From NCBI GenBank assembly GCA_965153355.1, contig OZ231128.1, positions 41,850,001 through 41,914,000 on the forward strand: a stretch of DNA of 64,000 nt. Direction: 5' to 3'. The notes beneath the pieces are model-generated. The model did no database searches, was not told the origin of the DNA, and saw only the letters and a program-made list of their open reading frames with translations. Source of the DNA: Flaccisagitta enflata. Lineage: Eukaryota > Chaetognatha > Sagittoidea > Aphragmophora. A program made the translations under genes and the position numbers. Shown here piece after piece: positions 1 through 11,528 of this stretch (position 1 is the first letter of the stretch; every line of letters begins with the position of its first letter).

Positions 1-204
1 GACAGATATACTAAAGGAATATTGCTCAGAATCAAATTTGCTACAACTTCCCAACAGCATATTTTGCAAAAATATTGCTCATCTAGCGTTTGATTATCAA
101 ACTTTGATAGGGAGCATCATTTAGCCATTGCTAAGTGTGATGACATACGGAAAAAAGTTCCAGTAAATTTGATTCTGAGCAATGTTTTTTACACATGTCT
201 GTCT
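1..204. repeat. Foldback (inverted-repeat) element
   Basis: The first ~40 bases and bases ~165-204 are imperfect inverted copies (GACAGATATACTAAAGG and ATTGCTCAGAATCAAATT on the left, their complements on the right). This is the form of a short non-autonomous inverted-repeat element. No open frame. The left end may continue outside the window. Confidence 0.6.
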
Positions 205-1170
205 TAAGATTGAAAGCAGTTATGAATAATCAAAAAATGTTCTAGTTTCTAGGGCAACCAAGAAACTCAATGACTCAAGCATCAATTGAACACCTACATT
301 TTAGATAACAAGTTTGTCAAACAAATTAAGATACTTGAATGCCTAACTCCTGTTTAGGCTGTTTTTTCATGAACCCCACTGTATTCCAGGTGTGCATATT
401 GTGGAATTGTGGTCTAAAAATTTCCCAGGGTGTTTTTCAACTTTGATTATGTTCCTTGAATATCATTAAAGGGAATTTGGCTAAAAACATCCAAATTCAC
501 CAGTGTGATTTTTCACAATATTGCCCACAAGCAAGCTCAACACTGTTTTAAGCAAATTTGCATGAATATTGCGTAATACTTAAAACTGAGTTTTTGGCAG
601 TTTAATTATCTAATCTCAGTCCAAAAATCATTTCTATCCACCCCTCAGCATTTCAGCTTAGGAATCTAGTAAGCAGTTGCCACCCTACTGTATTTCGGGA
701 CTCAAAACATTATCTTATGTTTTACTAGATCTTTTACTCGATCAGCGAAAAAAGGCCGCGAGGGGTGATGTTTCCTTTCTTCAACGATGACTCAGCTTGC
801 AAAGGTAACCACCAAGACTAGGAACAAACTTAATTCTTACAACAACCGGTTATCAAAGAAATCTCAGAAATCCTAAAAATAGATTCAAGGCTGTTGACTT
901 CGGGAATCAAAACACGTGGCTCTTGGTATTCTCTTGGCAACTACCGTTACATTAAGGTAAGTTTGGTCCCTTTGCCACATTTTCAAGGCATTCTACCACA
1001 GTTATAGACTTGATATCAAAATATCTCGGGCTGGCTAGAATCGACGAAGTCTAAAATTTGGTAGCAGGTCGTTGTCAAAACAAGACCGGATACACAGCCA
1101 AAAAAAAGTCGCGTCGCGTCCGCAACGATATTCTAACCCCGCATTACTTGTTCATTCAAATCTCTTTAGT
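205..1170. other. Non-coding stretch, nothing recognised
   Basis: AT-rich sequence without a long open frame, clear tandem repeat or recognisable splice-bounded exon. I see nothing here that I can name. Confidence 0.5.
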
Positions 1171-1512
1171 CACTTTTTGGGCAGCGGCCCTGGACCGATG
1201 ACCTACGACCCTACAAAGAACAATATGTTTCTCTTTCTCCCCCTCCAAGCTCCAAACCAGGCCTCCCAAATTTCAAATTCACCCTCTCTGACCCACGTTA
1301 CATCTCTTTGATCCCAAATAAGGCCTCTCCAACCACAAATTAGGCCTTTGCGACCCCAAATCAGACCTCATAGACCCTCTTTTGGCATATCATGTTTTAA
1401 ATTAAGCCTTTCAGACACCTGTACAAGCCTCTCAGACCCAAAATCAGGCCTCTCAAGTCCAAAATCAGGGCTCATAGACCTTTAAGTAGGCCTCGCAAAC
1501 CCTGTCTTAAAC
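1170..1512. repeat. Decayed ~20-bp minisatellite next to a family C terminus
   Basis: Starts with the family C terminal motif (TTTTTGGGCAGCGGC) at ~1174 and runs into degenerate units of the form AAATCAGGCCTCTCAGACCC. Related arrays lie at 2180-2620 and 3220-3370. Units are too diverged to count exactly. The short open frames across it are repeat translations. Confidence 0.6.
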
Positions 1513-1514
1513 CT

Positions 1515-2095
1515 TTGCAACTTTTTGGGCAGCGGCTCCAAAGGGGACAATGTCCTGTAGAACACAGGAGGACTTTTGTTTGTTCATTCTTTCATTTGTT
1601 TGTTCATTCGTTCGTTCGTTTGTTTGTCCCTCCCACCCCCGCCATTTCTTCATCTTCTTGTGAATTTCCCATGTTATTCAATGGGAATTCTACGTTTTTT
1701 TTAATTTTTCATCAATTTTCCATACTTTTCAATGGGAATTCTGTATTTTCTCATTATTTTTTAATTTCCCATGCTTTTCAATTGGAATTCTACATTTTTT
1801 TCATTTTTCATCAATTTTCCATACTATTCAATGGGAATTCTGTATTTGTTTTATTTTTTGTCAATTTTCCATGGTGTTCAACAGGGATTACACATTCTGC
1901 ATGCTATTCAATGAAAACTTTTGCATTTTTTATTTTTTCATCAATTTTCCATGTTTTTCAATGGAAACTATTGAAATATTCATTTTTTATCAATTTTCCA
2001 TATTATTCAATGATGCAATGGTGCTCTCGAACCCAATCGAACAGAAGTCCCCTTGTGTTCTACAGGACATCGGCCTCTTTGGGGCCGCTGCCCTG
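1515..2095. mobile_element. Inverted-terminal element, family C copy 1
   Basis: Bounded by inverted ~55-bp ends: TTTTTGGGCAGCGGC followed by ACAATGTCCTGTAGAACACA at ~1517-1570, and the complement (TGTGTTCTACAGGACAT, then GGCCGCTGCCC) at ~2045-2093. The interior has (GTTC)n and ~60-bp T-rich units containing CAATGGGAATTCTA. No transposase is visible. The 311-codon frame reading through it is repeat translation. The repeated pairing of the same inverted end suggests a non-autonomous element with a minisatellite core. Confidence 0.55.
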
Positions 2096-2179
2096 CTTAC
2101 CATCACCTAGATTCACATACATACAAAGCAGGGCAACAGGTATTGCTGACCACATATTGACCATGGGCGACTGGTTGGA

Positions 2180-2622
2180 CCCCAAACCAGGCTTTTCAAC
2201 CCCCAAGTCAAGCATATCAAGCCCCAAATCAAACCTCACAAACACTAAATCAAACCTCTCACAACCTAAAACCATCTTCCCAAGCCCCAAGTCAGGTCTC
2301 TCAAGCTTGAAATCAAGGCTTACAGATCTTTCATTGGGCCTCTTAGACCCTAGATTAGACCATTCAGACCCCAAGTCAAGCCTTTTATACCCCAAATCAG
2401 GCCTCTCAGACCCCAAGTCTAGCCTGTCATGTCCCAAATCAGACCTCTGATCAAACTTCTCAACTTAAATCAAACCTCTCAAAACCCAAATAAGGCCTCA
2501 CATACCCCCAAACCAGCTTCTCAGGCTTCTCAAGCCTTAAATCAGACCACAAAGATCCTTTTTAGGCCTCTCAAGACCAAAATCAGGCCTACTAGATTGT
2601 TAGATACCAAATCAGGTTTTTA
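2180..2622. repeat. ~20-bp minisatellite
   Basis: Degenerate tandem units such as CCCCAAGTCAAGCC and CCAAATCAGGCCTCTCAGA. Both strands give open frames because stop codons are rare in the unit. It shows no coding character. Confidence 0.7.
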
Positions 2623-2623
2623 G

Positions 2624-2786
2624 TCATGGACACGCGACTCTACACCTTGCCGTGTTAGTCGGTATTTTGGTAGATCGGTCAGTAGATCGGTCACATTTTT
2701 TAATTCCGAGCGGTTTTTGCATAACTGCTCCTGCCCAACTGTCCGCGACTGGATAGCCGTGTATCCGGCCTTGTTAGTCGCGTGCA
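2624..2786 (+). mobile_element. Family A short element, copy 1
   Basis: Orientation is defined here as hairpin end first. It opens with TAGTCATGGACACGCGACTC, has a (GGTC/CGGT)n core near 2660-2690, a motif GCTCCTGCCCAACTGTCCG, and ends at GTGTATCCGGCCTTG. Other copies in this window share the same order of blocks. Confidence 0.7.
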
Positions 2787-2885
2787 CGCGACTCTACACC
2801 CTGCTTTGTCGGTTGGTTGGTCGGTTGGTCGGTTGGTTGGTCGGTCGGTCGGTCGGTCGGTCGGTTGGTCCCCATTTTACTTATT
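2787..2885 (+). mobile_element. Family A element, 5' part only
   Basis: A second hairpin end (GTCGCGTGCACGCGACTC) directly abuts copy 1, followed by a long (GGTC/GGTT)n tetranucleotide run. The TGCCC block and the GGCCTTG end are missing, so this copy is truncated. Confidence 0.6.
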
Positions 2886-3019
2886 TTTATTGGGAGTATA
2901 CTTGTCAACATAAAATGCGACAATTTTTTTATTTTATCAATTTTATTTCTTCAAGTCATTTTAAGTCATTAAAGGGTAAACTAAGTCATTTTAAGTCATT
3001 CTAAGTCAATCTGTAAGTC

Positions 3020-3217
3020 TCGCACGCGACTTATAGGTGTCGGCCTTGTTTAGTTGCATGCTACGCGACTACATCCCGCTATGTCAGTCTGTCGGTTGGT
3101 CGGTCCCCTCTTTACTTTTTCGGCGTTTTTGGGCTTTTTGCGCATACAACTCCTGCCCAGATGCCCTAGTGACCTTCTCCAGCACTGCTCCTGCCCACCC
3201 GTGTATCCGGCCTTGAT
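3020..3217 (+). mobile_element. Family A element, copy 3
   Basis: Shows the CGCGACT end, GTCGGTTGGTCGGTC core, CTCCTGCCCAGATGCC block and terminal GTGTATCCGGCCTTGA. A short duplicated piece of the left end lies at 3020-3055. Confidence 0.6.
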
Positions 3218-3469
3218 TAGCCTAAAATCTGGGCTCTCAAACTCTAAACCAGGCCTTTCAAAATCCAAGTCTGGCCACTCATACCCCAAAATCAACTTCG
3301 CCGTGGAATCAGAACCTAAGTCAGGACTCTCAAGCACTAAATCAGACCTCACACTCTCTGAATAGGACCCAAATTGAAAGGTAAATCAGTTGCCCAAGGG
3401 CAATATGTGGTCAGCATTACCCGTTGCCCTGCTTTGTATGTTTGTCAATGTAGGTGATGGTTAGCAGGG

Positions 3470-4062
3470 CAGCAACCCCGGAAGGGGACAATGTCCTGTA
3501 GAACACAGGAGGACTTTCATTTGTTTGTTTGTTTGTTTCTTGAGGCTGGGATTTAAGCCTCAAGGCTGGGATTAAAGCCTTGAGGCTGGGATTTAAGCCT
3601 TGAGGCGGGGATTTAAGCCTTGAGGCGGGGATTAAAGCCTTGAGGTGGGGATTAAAGCCTTGAAGATAGGATCCCAGCCTCCACGCTTAGATTTAAGACT
3701 CGAGGTCGGCATTTTAGCCTCAAGGCTGGAATTTGAGCCTCTAGGCTGTGATTTGAGCCTCAAGGCTGGGATTTGAGCCTCAAGGCTGGGATTTGAGCCT
3801 CGAGGCTGGGATTTGAGCCTCAGGGCTGGGATTTCAGCCTCAAGACTGGGATTTGAGCCCCAAGGCTGGGATTTAAGCCTTGAGACTGGAATTTGAGCCT
3901 GGAGGCGAGGATTTGAGCCTGGAGGATAGGATTTGAATCTCGAGGCTAGGGGGGACAAACAAACGGACAAACGAACGAACGAACGAACGAACGAATGAAC
4001 GAACGAACGAATGTCCCCCTGTGTTCTACAGGACATTGTCTTCTTCGAGGCCGCTGCCCAAA
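3470..4062. mobile_element. Inverted-terminal element, family C copy 2, with 21-bp minisatellite core
   Basis: Ends are inverted copies of the family C terminus (GGACAATGTCCTGTAGAACA at ~3486; TGTGTTCTACAGGACATTG at ~4019 followed by GGCCGCTGCCCAAAAA). The interior 3540-3950 is a minisatellite with unit close to GGGATTTGAGCCTCAAGGCT, then a (GAAC)n run. The same minisatellite unit recurs at 60300-60410. Confidence 0.6.
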
Positions 4063-4485
4063 AAATTGACAAAAAATGAAAATTTCAATTATTTCCATTG
4101 AATAATGTGGAAAATTGATGAAAAAATGACAATATGCAAAAGTTTCTATTGAATAGCATGGAAAATTGAAAGGAATTGAAAAAATGTGTAATCCCCGTTG
4201 AATAACATGAGAAAATGAAAAAATGGGAGAATTCCCATTGAATAACATAGGTAATTGACAAGTAAATGAAAAAAATGAAGAATTCCCATTGAATGACATG
4301 GGAAATTGAAAAATAATGAAAAGATGTATACTTCCCATCAAATAGTATGGGAAATTGAAATGGCGGGGGGGACAAACGAACGAACCAAGAAACAAACAAA
4401 CGAATAAAATGAATAAACAAACAAATTTCCCCCTGTGTTCTACAGGATATTGTCACCTTTGGGGCCGCTGCCCAAAAAAAGGAAC
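4063..4485. repeat. T-rich ~60-bp repeat array ending in a family C terminus
   Basis: Units with TTCCCATTGAATAACATGG alternate with AAATTGAAAAA spacers. They are the reverse complement of the array at 1665-2010. The block closes with (AAAC)n and the terminus TGTGTTCTACAGGATATTG plus GGGGCCGCTGCCCAAAAA at ~4435-4475. Confidence 0.6.
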
Positions 4486-4940
4486 AAAAATTTGGAAACC
4501 AAAAGAATTGATCACCATACAAACAATTCGAAATATATAGGTTCTCGGCCCTTTTTGGGACGCTGCCCTATTGACCAAAATAATTCAAAACAATCAATGA
4601 AATAAATGGAGCATCGGGAACCGCTGACCATATGATATATGACGCTTCAGCAACTTGTTTATAAATGACGTAAATGTAATAGGTAAATGAAACATTGTTT
4701 ATGTAATTATGAAATAAATGTGGGAAAAAAGAACCACATAAGAAGTGTCATTTCATTCTTTCAAAAATTGGTTGTGTCAGTAGTCGTATTAATTTTCGTC
4801 CTTCTCCTTCATATCTGTCCATTCCAAGATAATCGTATGGCTGAAGAGGTTGAAACTGGATACTGGTTGGCAATCTGCTTTCCTACTTATCGAGCCTAAC
4901 AGTCATCATCACCCTTCCAATTTTGGAGCCAAGCTTACGA
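4486..4940. other. Non-coding stretch with one isolated family C-like end
   Basis: A degenerate terminus (CCCTTTTTGGGACGCTGCCC) sits at ~4550. Otherwise I recognise nothing. The 70-codon frame at 4687-4899 has no supporting features. Confidence 0.4.
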
Positions 4941-5488
4941 TCTTGGCCATAAATATACGGACAGCAGGTATATAAGTTTATTGATTGCCTAGAAGTGGGT
5001 AGCAAATATGTCATAACGCGTCTAATATCTAGTATCATTGTCTTTGGCATCCACCGCTGCCTGCACACACTGTTGCATTGACTTGTAGAGAGTTTGGAGG
5101 TTCTTTGGAGTGATGTTGTTCCAAACCTTATGCGCAATTTTTCTCAGCCCCTTTTTTGATGTTGTTTTCTTGTGTTTTTGCAGATTTTTTGTTTGACTTC
5201 ACGAGTTCTCAGCTAGATTGAGATCCTGACTGGTCCGCGCCAACCCGGAAAAAGCTTTGCTCATCCATTTTTATGTCGATTATATGTATAATGGTGCAGT
5301 GCACCAGTGCGCCATCTTCAATAAACTAGACAAAAATTTAGTAACGAATAAAGATACAGAAACCAGCTTGGTCTCATTTGATTGATTTTTCGAAGATGCG
5401 AATTTTGAAAAAAAAAAAATCATCTCACTGCGATTGAAATTAAGCGGGTTATGACACTTTAAAGCTGTCCGTATATTTATGGCCAAGA
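4941..5488 (-). mobile_element. Degenerate Tc1-type transposon remnant
   Basis: Near-perfect 25-bp inverted ends (TCTTGGCCATAAATATACGG at 4941; complement ending at 5488) enclose a - strand fragment resembling the C-terminus of a Tc1-family transposase at ~5010-5150. That fragment reads VWNNITPKNLQTLYKSM, then AVDAKDNDTRY. This matches the W..I....L..LV.SM.RR..AVI.AKG..TKY tail known from Tc1 elements. The catalytic DDE domain is absent and the element is internally deleted. Confidence 0.7.
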
Positions 5489-5719
5489 TAGTTGAGAAAA
5501 AAGTCAAAGTCAGTATTCGACTTTTTGACATATTTGAGAGAAACATGGTTTTCATTTTCTTATGAGAAAGTTGGGCATCTCATCCGGCTGATTGGGGCCT
5601 CCAATGAAATTTATAGGGTAAGTAAATTTGATAATTCTCTTTCATTTGGCACCAAGCAGAATTCTCTACGACAAATATTTTTTGCGCTATGATTTTTTAA
5701 AGATTTATTTACAAAAAAT

Positions 5720-6340
5720 TCAAATTGAATTTTTTTCATTTTTTTATGATTTTGTGTAGGATCAATAAAGAAGAGTCTATGTGTTTTTTTGAGCATGCAA
5801 AAACAAGAAACCATGTTTATGAGCCCATGTTTAACTGCTCATCTGTGAGGGCGTTTTTTGAGCATTTTAGCTCATGTAGCTCACTTAGCTCAGCTTTTTC
5901 TTTCTGATTTTAAATGCAATAAATGAATAGATATTTTCATACACTTTTAAGCAAGCAAATATAAGAAAGCATGTCAGTGAGCAGAGCCGCTCATCTGTGA
6001 GAGTGATTCTAAGTATTTTAGCTTATTTAGCTCGCTCTTTGTCTCTGATCTTTAACAGGATGAATAAATTTATGTTTTGATTTGAGCTTGCAAGAAAGCA
6101 TGGCAGTGAGCAGAGCTGGTTGTCTGGTTGAATTATTTTGAATATTTCAGCTCATCTAGCTCATTTGGCTCAGTCCTTTTATTCTCTGATTTTCAGTGCA
6201 ATAGATACATTCAATTGCTCTTGATTTGATCTAACAAATAAAAAAGATTGCAGTGACTGAAGACAAAAGCTTAGCGAAAAGTGACCAATGCTTACAACTT
6301 TTTTCCTCACGGCGACAGCCGCCATTACTGGTACTTGAAG
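5720..6340 (+). repeat. ~150-bp tandem element; an inverted copy lies at 20925-21360
   Basis: Three diverged units (from ~5760, ~5900 and ~6040) share AGCATGTCAGTGAGCAGAG, CTCATCTGTGAGGG and TAGCTCATCTAGCTCA blocks. The block ends with CGGCGACAGCCGCCATTAC. The same order of blocks occurs as a reverse complement at 20925-21360. It sits directly upstream of the 1024-codon gene. Function unknown. Confidence 0.65.
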
Positions 6341-6752
6341 TGGTGATGGTATGAAAATTTTGCACTGGATAATGTTCTCGTATTTCTGATACATGGGTGC
6401 ACAGGAGGCAACTATGATGAGATTATTTCACCGATTTAATCATTTTTTATTCATTGTTGGTTTTCCAGATCAAAACCATCACGATCATACGACCGAAAAA
6501 CAGAACAAAAGGGATTGAAGATAACAGTCCTCGAAAGAACCACCATGTTAACGCGACAAAATGGCACAATGCACCAATGGAGAAACAGCGCAGTGGAGTG
6601 GGAGCAGGGAGTGTCTATTGACGCACAACCCAAAGAGCGACTTGAACTCGGAATAATTCGACGATGGCGGGAAGTTTTCACGTAACTATAAGGCAAAAAT
6701 TTTCATATCTCTCTTACTCAATATCTGCCAATCAACAAGACTGAAACCGAGA

Positions 6753-9700
6753 ATGTCTGGAAAGCAGAGGTATTTCATCCATAATTATTCCGGCTCGAGA
6801 ACCTCGGCTGCGGATTGGCATATGGGCCGATTCAGTGAAATTGATGACTTCAAAACGTGGCAAAAATTGACACGCGATTACACCCATGACATGACAATCG
6901 TCCAGTGGGCCTCATTCCGCACTCCTCTTAAGACACTCGGTCCTTTGGGGAAATATTTGATGCAACTTTCGTCAATTTCCCCTTTTTTCATCATCGCGAG
7001 CTTCTTCTCTTTACTGGTCAGCTCAATTCTTCCATTTATCGCGTTCTTCTTCGACGTGACGTTTTCCACTCGTGATCTCTACGCCATCATCTCGGCTCTT
7101 TTTCTATTTTCTTTCTTCTGCGCTCACTTCTATTGGCATTTTGGCCACAATCTAAGACTTCAACACAGCTTCATTGTGTTTCAGCTTGTACGAGGCAACG
7201 AGACCACTTATGTATCTTTAGAAAAACAACGCAAAGGCATACAATTTCAGATCGCTCCAAACTTTGATACAGTTAAAGAGTTTTCAAAAGGGCAATGGCG
7301 GGGGTTTGTTGAAGAAATTGGCTCCTCCTCCAAATTGGGCTTCGAGGGAATATTGGGCAATATCGCTTGCATCAATTTGATCCTCGAGTCTGAAAAGCTT
7401 TTTGATGCCTACTACAATCTTTTTATCAACAACTGCCAGCAAACTGTTTCCAAGCTTCTTGCCTGCCTAAGAGACAAGTCGTGTGAACTTAGATTTCAAA
7501 TTCCAGGCTCTGAGGAGACAGCAGCGATCAGTGATGATGGTGCCGTTATATTTGTCAAAAAGCTTCATCCTAAATGGGCCCGGGGTCAGCTACAAAATTT
7601 CCCAGATATCCAAGATCCTTTTGCGATTGATGTGAAAGGGTTGCCTGAGCCAGAAAGATGGGATTATAAGTTATTGCTCCTGAAGCAAAGAGTTCTCAAC
7701 GCATTGGAAAAAATTCTGAAAAGGAATAACCTCAAACTTTTTCAAGGTCAAAAGGCGATCTTTTCAAAGTTGACTCAAGAGTCTTTCAGAAAGAGCATGC
7801 AAAAAACTGAGCTTGCAAACCTATCATCGAGTTCCATGATAATTGAAAAGATTGCGACTTTGTGGAATAGTGTTTTGGACATAGTCGTTGTGATTGAAAC
7901 CTTTGGCGTAGTCATATTCTACTTTCCCGATGATGCTCAAGGTCAGAGTCACGATCATGTCAAGGAGGTCATGACAAGACTGCAATTGGCTTCCATGATT
8001 GAGAGTCAGATCACTCTTCATACCGTAATCATTTCCATGGGACAGGCCAACAGTTATCTTGAGGCAGCGAGGGAAAGTGAGTATGGATTCATGGTGAACC
8101 TCACAGTGGCATCCCAAATAGTTGAGACAGAGCTGGAAAACCTCATCGGGTCAAGCCTACACAAACTGGTAGAGCTAGGAAGCAGTGGCTTCTTTAGGCG
8201 TCTTGTATCTATTGCTCCCAGAACATCCACAAAGCGCCATCTTGAAGCTTTTTCAGCCAAACTGTTTCTCCTCCAAAATATGGTGAATAAAGATTTCCTG
8301 ATCCATGATCGTTTGGTCGAACAACAGTATGGCCCAGATGGTTTTGTCGTTTGGACGCCGATGCAAAATCAGCTGATTCTTGAGGCACGAAAAAGCATTT
8401 GTACAGATGAGCCTAGAAAGGTTCAGTGGATTATTCAGGGTTGTCCCGGAAGTGGCAAGACATTACTGCTAATGCAGATGGCAAAGGAATTCATAGAAAA
8501 AACAAATGAAGGAATTGTTTTTGTTTTGATATTCAAAGAAAAGTCGCGATTGACAGCCATGCTCCGGGAACATGTAAAAGCAAATGGCTGGGGTCAGCGG
8601 GTGATCATTGGTCACGAGTACAACAGAGTCAGAGATGAAGATGTGAAATTGGTGTTGTGGGACGAGTTCTGGTTTCACCCGGAGGGTTTTAGGCCAGCTC
8701 AAAACGTGCTAATTGAATTTGAAGACAAAATTTCGGTTGTGCTTTTCACGAGTCGCGTGGAGCAAGCTGTCAGCCAGAATTACTTCAAAAAGATGGGATG
8801 CATGAAAAACGTTGAATTGAAGACTCTTGGAGGTAACCTCCGTTCTTCAAAAGAAATTTCTGCAATTGCTGCAAGTTTCCAGGCATTCCTCCTACAGAAC
8901 AGTTTGCCCGGTGGTGAAATGGTAGTTTCTTGCCTGGAGTGGAGATCAACTCATCCTCAAATATCCATTGTTGAGGATGACTCAAACGACCGCCAGACAT
9001 TTTTGCAACATTGTGAAGAGCATATCTCAAAATTGGCGAAACAAAAAGATGCCGTCATGGTTTCACATTTCATGCATGCTTCTCTGACAAAGAAACTCAA
9101 AGAATTGTGCAAACATCAAGAAAATGTTTCTTTTTCCTTACGTAGTCCAATCCTGGGTTGTCAGTACCCTTGCATGGTTATCATTATGGATGTGGCAACA
9201 TGCGTTCCTCCCATGAAGTACCTCGTGGACGTCATAACTCGTGCGACAACTTCTCTATATTTTGTCATCAACGCTTCCCCTGTGCCGATACTGATCAATT
9301 CACTGCCATCATATCGCTTTGGTGTATGTCTTCCAAGTACAGTTGAGTCGAAAGTGAGGACCTTGATAAAAGAGGCGAGATTTATTGACAAAAAAGTCTT
9401 CATCTATGACGAAGAAGGTTTACTGCGTAGTTCTTTCATTGAAGACATAACAGAGAGTGCATTCACCTTAATTGGTATTCCATCTAACATGGGGAGTGTT
9501 TTGCGGGAAGCGATCAATTATTCATTGATTGTTGAAATCCGCCCTACTTTTGGCGGATTAACTCCTCATCTATGCCCCAATAATCCCTGCTTTGGAATAA
9601 TGGTGGTTGAGAGTAGCAAACAGATGTCCGTTAGAGCATCTGCAAGTGTTGGCGGCAAAAATGAACACCGCGACGATACTCAGACCGAAACAGACGAATT

Positions 9701-9827
9701 ACGCGCTGATACAGAAGCAGAACTTCGTCTGGCGGAACTGGCCAAAGTATACGATGTTGAAGGCCTCCGTCAAAAAGTGATTGATTTCTTCATTTCATAT
9801 CAAAGGAAGCAAATGGAAACTTTTTGA
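6753..9827 (+). CDS. Membrane-anchored papain-like/LRAT-like plus SF1 helicase-like P-loop ATPase, 1024 aa
   Basis: This is a single uninterrupted frame. The ATG has an A at -3. Seen in the product: two hydrophobic segments (~74-100 and ~108-131), then H138 and an NNCQ motif (226-229). Their order fits the His/Cys pair of NlpC/P60-LRAT-type papain-like folds, although overall similarity is weak. Residues ~360-480 form an unassigned alpha/beta-looking region. The C-terminal half is a P-loop ATPase: Walker A GCPGSGKT (563-570), Walker B VLWDEF (634-639), NLRSSKEI (695-702) and VITRATTSLYFVI (827-839). These resemble motifs I, II, IV and VI of superfamily-1 helicases such as the DUF2075/Schlafen C-terminal type. 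An acidic linker and a short helical tail follow. The predicted location is membrane-tethered with the ATPase in the cytosol (inference). The lack of introns contrasts with the other two genes here. An innate-immunity role is speculation by analogy with Schlafens. Confidence 0.8.
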   Translation: MSGKQRYFIHNYSGSRTSAADWHMGRFSEIDDFKTWQKLTRDYTHDMTIVQWASFRTPLKTLGPLGKYLMQLSSISPFFIIASFFSLLVSSILPFIAFFFDVTFSTRDLYAIISALFLFSFFCAHFYWHFGHNLRLQHSFIVFQLVRGNETTYVSLEKQRKGIQFQIAPNFDTVKEFSKGQWRGFVEEIGSSSKLGFEGILGNIACINLILESEKLFDAYYNLFINNCQQTVSKLLACLRDKSCELRFQIPGSEETAAISDDGAVIFVKKLHPKWARGQLQNFPDIQDPFAIDVKGLPEPERWDYKLLLLKQRVLNALEKILKRNNLKLFQGQKAIFSKLTQESFRKSMQKTELANLSSSSMIIEKIATLWNSVLDIVVVIETFGVVIFYFPDDAQGQSHDHVKEVMTRLQLASMIESQITLHTVIISMGQANSYLEAARESEYGFMVNLTVASQIVETELENLIGSSLHKLVELGSSGFFRRLVSIAPRTSTKRHLEAFSAKLFLLQNMVNKDFLIHDRLVEQQYGPDGFVVWTPMQNQLILEARKSICTDEPRKVQWIIQGCPGSGKTLLLMQMAKEFIEKTNEGIVFVLIFKEKSRLTAMLREHVKANGWGQRVIIGHEYNRVRDEDVKLVLWDEFWFHPEGFRPAQNVLIEFEDKISVVLFTSRVEQAVSQNYFKKMGCMKNVELKTLGGNLRSSKEISAIAASFQAFLLQNSLPGGEMVVSCLEWRSTHPQISIVEDDSNDRQTFLQHCEEHISKLAKQKDAVMVSHFMHASLTKKLKELCKHQENVSFSLRSPILGCQYPCMVIIMDVATCVPPMKYLVDVITRATTSLYFVINASPVPILINSLPSYRFGVCLPSTVESKVRTLIKEARFIDKKVFIYDEEGLLRSSFIEDITESAFTLIGIPSNMGSVLREAINYSLIVEIRPTFGGLTPHLCPNNPCFGIMVVESSKQMSVRASASVGGKNEHRDDTQTETDELRADTEAELRLAELAKVYDVEGLRQKVIDFFISYQRKQMETF

Positions 9828-10062
9828 GAATATCCATTTCCAGTTGTTGACGGACAGTCATCATGTGTAAGGAAAAATTTCATTGTGCGGAAAAAGAACT
9901 TCTTTATGAGGTTCACAAACATTTGATGGACAAAAGAGAGCCAGAATTTTCCATTAATACAGCTTAGCCATAGATCAGTGGAAGGCGAAATGAGGAAAAA
10001 CAAGAGAGGGACTTATCAGGGGAAAGAGCAAAGACATCCTGGTTATTTGGTCAACTACTATT
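9828..10062. repeat. 3' flank with inverted copy at 12125-12215
   Basis: Bases ~9898-9995 (blocks CTTCTTTATGAGGTTCACA and AGAGAGCCAGAATTTTCC) recur as a reverse complement at ~12125-12215. This may be the 3' untranslated region of the upstream gene or a repeat copy. I see no AATAAA signal close to the stop. Confidence 0.5.
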
Positions 10063-11070
<1,008 letters not shown>

Positions 11071-11528
11071 GCTAGATAATGTCAAGCTGGACACATCAAC
11101 TGGGACAATCTTAAAATCCTCGTCACGTTTAATGACAAAAACAAAAGTGCCCTCACACGCAATCTCCTCATCCGGGACAATGTAGAGATAAGTAAACACA
11201 AATCATCATCAGGTCTTGGCCTCAACGATCCCAAACATTGCATACGCAGCAACACTTTGGACCCTATACTATCAAAATTTTGTGACACTTACCTTTTTGG
11301 TAGACACTGGGAGCGAGAATATGCATGGGTTCGAATCCTGTTTAGAAAACACACTAAAATTTAGATCTGCTGCATTAATCTTTGAAAACTCTCTCAATTT
11401 GTGTTGTGCGACCCTGTAGCTATGACATATGAGTTAAAACGCCATCAGATTTACTTCACTGACAAATATTTACATGCTGCGTCATACACTAACTCCACCA
11501 TGAAGAATGGCTTCACTCCCCCTCACTA
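11071..11528. other. Non-coding stretch with an isolated pol III B-box-like motif
   Basis: GGTTCGAATCC at ~11328 matches the tRNA B box. An A-box-like TGGACCCTATAC lies ~70 bp upstream. It may be a relic of a tRNA-derived SINE. No folding tRNA is apparent. Confidence 0.25.

Noticed and set aside
1515-2450. 311-codon + strand frame
   Set aside because: Runs through inverted-terminal element and minisatellite; composition follows the repeats.
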